Origin: Fischerella sp. JS2
GTDB lineage: Bacteria > Cyanobacteriota > Cyanobacteriia > Cyanobacteriales > Nostocaceae
Assembly (NCBI RefSeq): GCF_032393985.1
Contig: NZ_CP135918.1
Location: 1,674,001 to 1,738,000 of the forward strand
DNA: 64,000 bases
Direction: 5' to 3'
Within the stretch, counting starts at the first letter, position 1; each line of letters starts with the position of its first letter. Made by a program: the position numbers and the translations under genes. Under the pieces are notes generated by a model that was given only the letters and a program-made list of their open reading frames with translations, was not told where the DNA came from and did not search any database. Positions 27,853-36,900 of the stretch are shown here, one piece after another.

Positions 27853-29154
27853 TTAATTACGTGGTGGTGTCCGCTTTCGCAGAAAATCAGGAATATCCAA
27901 CACCGAACCTTTTTCTTTTGGTTCTGGAGTTTGTGTTGGTGGATTAGGCGCAGCTGGTTGTTGCATTGGCCTTCTTTGTGGAGGGGGTTGTACTACCCGT
28001 CCTTGGGTAACGTTGGGTTGTTGTGCAGCTGGGGCTTCACCAGTAAATCCAGTTGCAATTACGGTAAGTCTCACTTCACCTTGGAGTCTGTCATCGATCA
28101 CCGCTCCAAAAATAATATTGGCGTTGGGATCAACCACTTCATAGATTGTTTCAGCAGCAGCATTCACTTCATGCAGGGTGAGATCGCTACCACCAGTGAT
28201 GTTAAAGACAACACCCCTAGCGCCCTCAATTGAACATTCAAGTAATGGTGAAGAAATCGCTGCGATCGCTGCTTCTCTGGCTCTAGATTTTCCAGAACCA
28301 ATACCGATCCCCATGAGTGCTGATCCTGCATCGGCCATAACTGCTCGCACATCTGCAAAGTCAACGTTGATCAAACCAGGAATGGTAATAATATCGGAAA
28401 TGCCTTGTACCCCTTGCCGCAACACATCATCTGCATAGCGAAAAGCTTCTTGCATCGGTGTTTGTTCCGGGATAACTTCTAGTAACTTGTTGTTAGGAAT
28501 GATAATTAGTGTATCTACCCTACTTTTCAGCCCTTCGATCCCTTGTTCTGCTTGGCTAATCCGGCGGCGTCCCTCAAAGATAAAGGGACGTGTAACGACG
28601 CCAACAGTAAGAGCGCCCATTTCTTTAGCTACTTCTGCTACAATCGGAGCCGCACCAGTACCAGTTCCACCACCCATTCCTGCGGTAATAAATACTAAAT
28701 CAGCACCATCTAAAGCTGTCGCAATCTCGTCCCGTGATTCCTCGGCAGCTTTAGTTCCAATAGCAGGATTACCACCTGCTCCCAAACCCCTTGTCAGTTT
28801 CTGTCCTATTTGTAGTCGGCTGGGAGCTGCTGCCAAAGTTAAAGCTTGAGCATCAGTGTTGATAGACCAAAACTCTACCCCACTTACATCTGATGCAATC
28901 ATGCGGTTAACAGCATTACTACCACCGCCACCAACACCAATCACTTTAATATTGGCAACTCGACCAGGAACAATGTCACCTATTCGGGTTTCTTCCCGCT
29001 CTATTTTCTTGTTGTCATTATTTTGCCCAAAGCTCAGTCCTGAATGATTAAACGGATTGGTGGAATTAACAGCCAGTGAGAAAGTCGACTGTCCTGGAGA
29101 TTGAGAGTTTTTATAGGTAAGTCCTTGGTTATTATCAAGAGTCATTGGATTCAC
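27853..29154 (-). CDS. ftsZ: Cell division protein FtsZ
   Basis: FtsZ is the tubulin-like GTPase that builds the division ring. It shows [14 protein letters not shown], the signature [20 protein letters not shown], and the T7-loop region. A variable N-terminal extension of about 60 residues (Asn/Gln/Ser-rich), a Pro/Gln-rich linker and the C-terminal peptide DIPDFLRKR match filamentous cyanobacteria. Two start Met codons (residues 1 and 4) are possible. ftsQ lies upstream in the same direction, separated by 1.1 kb, so ftsZ likely has its own promoter. Confidence 0.97.
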   Translation of the reverse strand: MNPMTLDNNQGLTYKNSQSPGQSTFSLAVNSTNPFNHSGLSFGQNNDNKKIEREETRIGDIVPGRVANIKVIGVGGGGSNAVNRMIASDVSGVEFWSINTDAQALTLAAAPSRLQIGQKLTRGLGAGGNPAIGTKAAEESRDEIATALDGADLVFITAGMGGGTGTGAAPIVAEVAKEMGALTVGVVTRPFIFEGRRRISQAEQGIEGLKSRVDTLIIIPNNKLLEVIPEQTPMQEAFRYADDVLRQGVQGISDIITIPGLINVDFADVRAVMADAGSALMGIGIGSGKSRAREAAIAAISSPLLECSIEGARGVVFNITGGSDLTLHEVNAAAETIYEVVDPNANIIFGAVIDDRLQGEVRLTVIATGFTGEAPAAQQPNVTQGRVVQPPPQRRPMQQPAAPNPPTQTPEPKEKGSVLDIPDFLRKRTPPRN

Positions 29155-30288
29155 AAAGGGGTAGATAAACGACTTTTTAAGGTTTTATTCACCTAAGAGT
29201 CAACTATAGTGTGACGCTGCCATCAACAATATGACATTGTTCTTTCTTGTTCTCCATACTTCCAACCCTTTCAGGATGAGAGATAGGAAACTTTGTTATG
29301 GGATAAATCATCAAGGCACCTGTTTGCACAGTTAATTAATTCTAGAGAAGTATACCGAACTATTTACCTGAAACTGACCTGTATCAGTTCTACTAGACAT
29401 TAATATATTCCCTGCTTTTTTACCGATTTGGCTCGGTATATCTTTGGTAACCCCAATAACCTTTCCCTTTTGCTGCTGTTGCTTTATATTGGTCATCAAT
29501 TTTACAGCTGTAAACGTAAATTTTATCTTTAGTTGCGGAAATCACTATTTTTTTTGGTATAAATTATTCAATATCAATAAAGAAAAATTATGCTGAAAGC
29601 CAGAAAGGGATGGATATAAGTCAACAAATCGCATAAGTTTGCGGTACTTAATTATACATTTGTATTCGGTAAGATAATTCCTGCACGGAAAATACTGAGC
29701 AAGTTGTATTACTTGCCAACACTGGTCATAACACGTTTGTTCTCGGTTAGTGATATGTTTAATAGGATTCACCATTGGGGATAATTGCAACCTAAGACAT
29801 AAAATTTGTCTTAATATTTTATTTATCAATGTTCAAAATAGAGACAACAGAAAATAATGTTTGTTGTAATTGACTCAAATTTTGAAACATCTAATTAATT
29901 TACTGTTTTACTTACCTTCATTAAAGCATCCACACGACGGGCAATTGTCTAAAAGTGGTTAAAAGTAATACTTTATCCATATAAGTTAGCAGGTAATAAA
30001 AAGAACTTTACTATAGCAAGTATTGTGCTAAACTGAAGGACAGACAGGTAAAGATTACTTTTGAACCAGATGCTATCGGTAAAGAAGGTAACACCTTCTA
30101 CCCATGATTAGATGTTAGGCAAATAACATAAAACTTCTGACTGTCTAAAGAGAGGTTTTGCAAATAATCCTCCAATTTAATTAGAATTTAATGCCGATTT
30201 TTACATAGATAGGTCGGAAAACCCAACTTAAATAATAAATATATTTTTTCAACACAAAACTTCTTTATTGACTAGGATGACTTTAATA
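29155..30288. other. ftsQ-ftsZ intergenic region (1.1 kb)
   Basis: The region is AT-rich and presumably holds ftsZ promoters. A 94-codon minus-strand frame at 29545-29829 has no recognisable similarity and an unlikely composition, so I do not call it. No repeats of the main families were seen. Confidence 0.55.
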
Positions 30289-31152
30289 TCAAACACGCAG
30301 ATTTTTTTTAGCCTGTTTGGGAATTGGTTTGCTGTTTTTTTGGTTCATTTGTACTAGTAAGTGTTCTGGATTTTTCAAATCAATGTACTCTATTTCATTG
30401 GGATTGAGTTGTGAGGGTAGATGACGAAGTTGGGCAAGCACCTTAATTTGTTCTGGTAGCTGGGGACTTGGTGTACCGAGATGTACTAAACCTAGTTCTG
30501 TTTTTAGAATTAAATTTGTTGGATCTTGCCAATCTATCTCCGTTACTTTCAAGGAAGTTTGACTCATCGCTTCATACAAAGAAATCCAGTAGGGTCTGTA
30601 TTGTTCTGGTGATCCGATCACTTTTAAAGTTGGTAGTTTAACTTTAGAGTCGAGGGAGTTAAAATTCTCTAAAGGTATCCATACGCCATTGGCATCTAGT
30701 AAACCCATAATTACTTTTGTATTGCCATTTTTCCTGTTAGCTTGTTCTCGGCGTACTTGAGCGATCGCTACTGGTGTTCTTTCTTGAAGTTGGACTACTA
30801 ATCCAGGAGGAAACAGACGACGACTGACGGTTGCTTGGGCAATACTTGGCTGCTGCTGTAAAGAACGAGCAATTTTATAAGGTTCAATCCGCCACAAAGA
30901 TTGCGGATAAGACAGCACTAGTAGAGACTGAACCTCCTCATCTGAAAGTAATTGATTTCCTGATATCACCACATCTTTAGGAGTTTTGAGAACCCAAATA
31001 GGTTGAATTGCTATCCACAACAAACCACCAGCCAAACTAGTCACAGCAATAGTTCGCCAAATTGCTTGAATAAATTTGATCTGGCGCTTTTTACGTAACT
31101 TCTTACGGCGTCCTGCAAGGATTGTGCGGGAAATCGATACTATACCAGCCAT
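30289..31152 (-). CDS. ftsQ: Cell division protein FtsQ/DivIB-type (POTRA domain)
   Basis: FtsQ is a divisome scaffold of 287 residues: a basic cytoplasmic N terminus (LAGRRKKLRKKRQIKF), one membrane segment (about 32-50), and a periplasmic POTRA domain (DVVISGNQLLSDEEVQSLLV to VVQLQERTPVAIAQV). A FtsQ beta domain follows. The C terminus is Lys/Gln-rich. Gene order ftsQ-ftsZ is conserved in cyanobacteria. Confidence 0.92.
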   Translation of the reverse strand: MAGIVSISRTILAGRRKKLRKKRQIKFIQAIWRTIAVTSLAGGLLWIAIQPIWVLKTPKDVVISGNQLLSDEEVQSLLVLSYPQSLWRIEPYKIARSLQQQPSIAQATVSRRLFPPGLVVQLQERTPVAIAQVRREQANRKNGNTKVIMGLLDANGVWIPLENFNSLDSKVKLPTLKVIGSPEQYRPYWISLYEAMSQTSLKVTEIDWQDPTNLILKTELGLVHLGTPSPQLPEQIKVLAQLRHLPSQLNPNEIEYIDLKNPEHLLVQMNQKNSKPIPKQAKKNLRV

Positions 31153-32436
31153 TCAAACCTCTGCCATACTCTATAATCCAAGTCGTGATTGCATATCTGT
31201 AACATTCAATAATTTTAGTCAAACCTGACTTTACAACACTGTATAGCAACAAAATTAAGATTTTAGTAGTTAGCTATTGTACATTCATAAAATTTGCAAT
31301 TTGAAATTATCTGCAAATCTGGACATTGAACTTATGTAGCCTTATTTTACAGATGATACTCATCATTTCAGCAAGAAGACTACAAATGCTTGTTGACATT
31401 TTGCTATTTATATGGATTAAGGCAAAATTCAGAACCAAGTGCGAAACCGAAATTATACTCTGATTTTGCATCTGTCAGAGAATTATCTACCATCAAGACT
31501 GCTATTAAAACAATTCTTCTTGGATAAACACGCTTTATCTTCATATTGGTATTAAGGAAAGTTCAGGAAGCGGAGGGCAGTCCCAATGAAACAAGTTTCA
31601 CCGCCAAGCATGTAAGTAGTTCTTACCTGTTCCCCGTTAAGAGTTTCCTGTTCCCTACTTACAAGTCAGAAGAGAACCCACAACCCACCCTTCAAAGAGT
31701 GGGATTGTTAAAATGACGTTTTCTGCCTTGCCGGAAACAATCTCAATATTATTTCTGGATTCAAAAATTCTTTAAACCCATAAATAAAGTTTTAATTGAT
31801 ACTCTTAGCCTTCTACCATCTGTCCACCTACGGAAGCCGCTCTACGTCTACGATCCTTAGCCTTTCTTTGTAAAAAGTTTAGGAATACTTACTAGTACGG
31901 TGGTAGGAAGATCCTAATTCTGTATTCTCCCATTTCCTGACTATCAAGTTTTCCCCTTTAAGCAAAAAGTATTGGCTAATAAAATATTTGCTAGTATAAT
32001 ATATCACTAATATACGAATGTTTATTTTAATTATTGCGAAAAATAAAAATAGACATATATACTGTATCTTGGTTGTCAAGATATAGTCAAAATAATAACC
32101 AGATTATGAAATAACTGATTAATATATCTCTGTGACTATTTTTAAATACCTGTTGTCGCTGCTACAACTAAGTGCAAATTCACTGTCTCGCATATTTCAC
32201 GCTAAAACTGTGGCATAAACTTACATTAGTTCATCCGTGAGCAAAATTAGAGATTGTCAAAATCTCAACAACAGGTGTAAAAAAGACAGAATACAATCAA
32301 CCATCAGGGATAATAAAATCCCTACCATGCTACGGACTTAGTTGTGGCAAAACATACAACAAAGAAGTCTAGTGCATACCTTTATAGGAAGGTAGGGATT
32401 ATTTGTATCTTAATATACAAATAAATCTGCATCTAC
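31153..32436. other. Divergent spacer between ftsQ and the NTPase/STAND block (1.28 kb)
   Basis: No gene is seen. The spacer holds a CCCAC/GTGGG hairpin near 31690, a gttccccgttaagagtttcc type repeat around 31630-31660, a short repeat around 31833-31858 (ggaagccgctctacgtctac) resembling 1911-1935, a small hairpin at 32250-32266 and the long inverted repeat 32309-32409 just before the NTPase start. Promoters of both flanking genes must lie here. Confidence 0.6.
32309..32409 (+). promoter_or_regulatory. Long-arm inverted repeat in the leader of the NTPase gene
   Basis: GATAATAAAATCCCTACC (32309-32326) faces GGTAGGGATTATTTGTATC (32391-32409) across 64 bases, pairing over most of 18 positions. 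It ends 27 bp before the start codon. It could be an operator pair or a leader RNA structure. Its function is unknown. Confidence 0.55.
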
Positions 32437-33783
32437 ATGAAAACAGCACTAAATTTACAACGTTTTTATCAAGCCTGTAATCCTAGTAAAACCCTGGTAA
32501 TGGGTGATGCAACGGATCGGCAATACTACATAGACTTTTCTGATGTGCGTGGTTGCAAAATTGTAGAAGAACTGCAACGCACAATTGTCCGTATTTCTCC
32601 AGAGGACCCGACTTGTCAGTTATTTACAGGTCATATTGGCTGTGGTAAATCAACGGAATTACAACGCTTAAAGACAGAACTAGAGCTGGCTGGATTTCAT
32701 GTCGTTTATTTTGAGTCTAGTCAAGATTTAGACATGGCGGATATTGATGTCAGCGATATTTTGCTGAGTATAGCCCGTCAAGTCAGCACTAGTTTAGAAG
32801 CGATTAATATCAAAGAGAAATCAGGTTACTTTAGCAATCTGTTTAGAGAAATTGGAGATTTTTTACAGACTCCGATAGAGTTATCAGCAGAAGCAGAATT
32901 GTCTTTAGGTATCGCGAAAATTAGCGCCAAAACTAAAGACAGCCCGCAATTACGTAATCAGTTGCGGCAGTACTTAGAACCACGCACTAATAGTATTTTG
33001 CAAGCCATCAACGAAGAATTGCTAGACAAAGCTGTTCAACAGTTAAAGCAGCGTGGTCAAAAAGGGTTGGTGGTGATTGTCGATAACTTGGATCGAGTCG
33101 ATATGCGTCCTTTAGCTTCGGGGCGATCGCTACCAGAATATCTTTTCATTGATCGAGGCGAACAGTTACGCCGCCTTAAGTGCCACGTAGTATATACTAT
33201 CCCCCTGGCATTAATTTTTTCTAATGAGTATGAAACACTCAAAAACCGTCTTGGAGGCGGTATTGCTCCGAAAGTGTTACCAATGGTACTTGTGCGCCAA
33301 AGAGATGGTAGTGACTACGAAGGAGGAATATCTCTGTTACGGCAACTAGTACTGATAAGAGCTTTTCCTGAAGTTCCCTGGAATACAAGGCTAAGTTTAA
33401 TCACAGAGTTATTTGATCACCCCCAAACTTTAGATCGTCTATGTCGGATTAGTGGTGGACATATTCGTAACTTATTGGGGCTGTTGTACAGTTGTCTGCA
33501 ACGGCAAGATCCACCCTTTTCTCACAGTTGTTTAGAAGCAGTAATCAAAGACTATCGTGATGACCTGCTATTAGCAATTGATGAACATGTCTGGGAATTG
33601 CTATTAGAAGTAGTTAGTCAACAGAGTGTCAAAGGCGAGTCTGATTACCAGATATTACTACGGAGTATGTTTGTCTTTGAATACCGTGATACTACAGGAC
33701 GTTGGTTTGGTATTAGTCCAGCGTTAGCAGAAACAGAAAAAATTCTCGCTTGGCAGCAAAGCAAGTTGATTCACAACTCATAA
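32437..33783 (+). CDS. P-loop NTPase (AAA/STAND-like), partner of the downstream WD40 STAND protein
   Basis: This 448-residue ATPase has no signal peptide or membrane segment. Walker A is GHIGCGKST (residues 65-73) and Walker B is GLVVIVDNLDRV with Asp216. The C-terminal half has LCRISGGHIRNLLGLL, resembling the sensor-2/winged-helix region of AAA_16/Orc-like STAND NTPases. The family is annotated only as ATP-binding protein in cyanobacteria as far as I know. It is followed after 189 bp by the 1681-residue STAND/WD40 gene in the same direction, and the two likely form one module. Role unknown; signalling or defence is inferred. Confidence 0.82.
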   Translation: MKTALNLQRFYQACNPSKTLVMGDATDRQYYIDFSDVRGCKIVEELQRTIVRISPEDPTCQLFTGHIGCGKSTELQRLKTELELAGFHVVYFESSQDLDMADIDVSDILLSIARQVSTSLEAINIKEKSGYFSNLFREIGDFLQTPIELSAEAELSLGIAKISAKTKDSPQLRNQLRQYLEPRTNSILQAINEELLDKAVQQLKQRGQKGLVVIVDNLDRVDMRPLASGRSLPEYLFIDRGEQLRRLKCHVVYTIPLALIFSNEYETLKNRLGGGIAPKVLPMVLVRQRDGSDYEGGISLLRQLVLIRAFPEVPWNTRLSLITELFDHPQTLDRLCRISGGHIRNLLGLLYSCLQRQDPPFSHSCLEAVIKDYRDDLLLAIDEHVWELLLEVVSQQSVKGESDYQILLRSMFVFEYRDTTGRWFGISPALAETEKILAWQQSKLIHNS

Positions 33784-33938
33784 CTATATTATCGAAGAAA
33801 GGCAGAGGGCAGAAGGTTTAAGGAGAAATTTATCCCAAACATTTTAGTCCGCATTCTGTCGGCAAAGTTGCAAGAAAGCGAATTTATCCGTGGGACGGTA
33901 CTCAATGTGGCGATAGTCTTCGCCACCCGTACCTCGTT

Positions 33939-33966
33939 AATCCAAAATCCAAAATCCAAAATTGAA
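33939..33966 (+). repeat. STRR heptamer array before the STAND gene
   Basis: Tandem AATCCAAA-type units end 7 bp before the chosen start at 33973. An open frame from 33868 reads through this array, which argues against the longer start. Confidence 0.75.
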
Positions 33967-33972
33967 AATAGG

Positions 33973-36900
33973 ATGACACAGTGGAAATTCACAGCTGCTG
34001 AGAACGCCAGCGAAAATCAGCGTTCTTTGCAAAGGTTGATCCGAGCGATCGCACTCTCTAAGGGTCAATTTGCTCTTATTTTAGTGCGATGTAATTACAG
34101 GCAACTATGCGAACAAATGCTAGAGAACCTTCGTTCTTTAACTAAAGATATTTACTTACGAGAAATTTTTCTTTCGACCTCAGTTACTGTTCTGCACACC
34201 ACTATTGTTTCAGAACTCTTTTTAGATAATCCTGCTGTGATTACAGATTGTTTGCCATCTGCTGTGATGGTTTTCGGTCTAGAGACAGTCGGCGCTTTGG
34301 AAGACCTTTTAATTGGTATCAACCAAGCACGAGATATCTATGCTGATAGTTTTCCCTTTCCTTTAATTTTGTGGCTCAAAGACGAAGTAGCAACATTGCT
34401 GTCGAAATTAGCACCTGATTTTAGGAGTTGGGCAGCAACTACGATCAAATTTGAAATGGCAAAAGAAGATTTGATTGCTCTGATTAAGCAGCAAACAGAA
34501 TCTTTATTTGCCAATATATTAGCAGCAGGAGCAGAACAGTTTTTATCTAATGCCGCCCTCGATTTAGATCCTAAATCTCAGCAACGCCACGAAATAGAGT
34601 CAGCACGTCATGACCTGCAAACGCGTTATGGTGTCAAATTAGAAGCAGAATTAGAAGCAAGTCTCGAATTTGTTTTGGGGCGCGATCGCTATGCCAATGA
34701 TGAAATTGAAGAAGCCTTAGATTATTTTCAACATAGTTTAGATCTGTGGGAGCTTTCTTTAGATAAGGAGATGGGAAGAACCGGAGGTGGGGGTATCTCC
34801 TTACCACCTCATCTTCTTCGACAGGCTGTAGTCCTCTTCCACCAAGGACTGTGCTATCGCCGAATGGCGGAATTACGTCCTGCACTCAACAGAAGGTATT
34901 GGCAAGACGCACTCTTTTGGTTTAGGCAATGTCTGGAAGTCTTGGAAAAAGCAGAAAGACAAGATTTAGTAGCCAAATTCATTTTGCCAGCTTGCGAAAT
35001 TTTGCAACGTTTACAAGCTTGGAAAGATTTGAAACAATTGGCTCTCAGGTCTTTAGAATTGCATCGAGTTTATGGTGATGAAGCCCAAGTCGCTCAAGAC
35101 TATGGCTTTTTAGCTGCTGTGGCTGCTTCTGAATCGAATTGGACAGCTGCCCATGAATTAGCCAATTCTGCGCTTTCTATTGCCGAGGAAGCGCCAGAAG
35201 TTTCACGACAACAGGAAAGTTCTTACTTGTTGTTATTGGGACGCACACAGCGACAAATGGGTGAGTGGGAAGAAGCAGTCAATAACCTAGAGTGGGCGAA
35301 GGTTGTTTGTGAACCCCAGTATGAGCCATCACTGTACTTGGAGATTGTAGATGAGTTGCGATCGCTATATTTTTTTGAACGCCATGACTATTTAGAAGCA
35401 TTTAATCTCAAACAAGAAAAAATTCAAATTGAGCATCAGTACGGCTTTCGTGCCTTTATTGGCGCTAGCCAACTACAGCCACAACGTTACAGAATTAATT
35501 CAGCTTTACAATCACAAACAAGCACAACCTTTCCAGAGGAAATTGCCCTGGAAATTGCTGCTTCTGGAAGGCAGCAAGATATCAATCGTCTGATTGAAAG
35601 AATCACTCGTGCAGACTGTAAACTCACAGTTATTCATGGGCCTAGTGGCGTTGGTAAAAGTTCAATTCTTAAAGCTGGCTTAGTACCAGCTTTAAAACAA
35701 ACAATCATCGGAGAACGCAATCCTTTACCGATTGTATTATCTGTTTATACAGATTGGCAAACAACTCTAGGACATAGTTTAAACCAGGCGCTTGCCCAAA
35801 CCAAAATTACTAGTAGTAGTGAATTTTCAAATAATATTATTCTTGAAAAATTACGGTTTTTAACTGATCATAGTTATACTATTATTCTAATTTTAGATCA
35901 ATTTGAAGAATTCTTTTTTGTTAATAAAAATACATTAACAAGAATAGAGTTTTATCAGTTTTTTACTGAATGTTTAAATATTGCATTTGTCAAGATAATC
36001 TTATCATTAAGAGAAGATTATTTACATTATTTATTAGAATTAGAACGCCTGTGCAATCAGAATAATGAGTTGGGTTGTAATTTGGGTGTAATCAACAAAA
36101 ACATTCTTGATAAAGATATTCGCTACTACTTAGGAAATTTTTCTAAAAAAGATGCGATCAGCGTTATTAAAAGTTTAAATCAACGTTCTTATTATGGATT
36201 AGATCATGAGCTAATCAACCAAATAGTCTATGATTTAGCAGGAGAATTTGAAGAAGTACATCCGATTGAATTACAAATAGTCTGCGCCCAACTCCAAACA
36301 GAAAATATCAATACAACTGAAGAATACAAGCGTTGTGGTGGCTCTAAGAAACTAGTACAACGTTGGCTAGAAGAAGTCATCAAAGATTGTGGCCGGGAGA
36401 ACGAACAATTAAGTTGGCAATTATTGTTTGAGTTGACTGATGAAAAAGGTACACGGCCGATTAAAACCAAAGTTGAGTTAGTAGCTGCATTGAGTAAAGA
36501 AAGAGGTGGGCAGAGAACTTCTCCCTATCAGCCCATTAGCCCAGTTCGAAATTTCCACCACCCCGTACCCAATATAGAAATGATTTTAGATATATTGGTT
36601 GGTAATGGATTAGTATTGCAAGTAAAAGAAGAATCGGGCGATCGCTATCAGTTGGTTCACGATTATTTAGTAGAGCCAATTCGTCAAAAAAATAAATATG
36701 GAATGGTCGCAGAACTTGCCAAAGTCAGATTTGAAAAAACCAGAGCAGAAGTAGCCCAAAAACTCAGTCAAGAACAACTGAATTTAGTTTTACAAAAACG
36801 ACTGCGAGAGGCACGTATAGCAGGTGTGGCCTTAGCAATGATGGCAACAACAATTGCCGGGTTATGGTGGCAAGCTGACTTACAAAAAAGAGCAGCAATT

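Noticed and set aside
29545-29829. 94-codon minus-strand frame between ftsQ and ftsZ
   Set aside because: No recognisable similarity, an unusual Cys/Tyr/Ile-rich composition typical of AT-rich noncoding DNA, and no clear ribosome binding site.
31879-32079. 66-codon minus-strand frame in the ftsQ-NTPase spacer
   Set aside because: Ile/Tyr/Lys-rich composition of AT-rich noncoding DNA, no neighbours and no start signal.
33868-33972. Longer start for the STAND protein
   Set aside because: The 35 extra codons pass through an STRR array and a small hairpin and do not look like protein.
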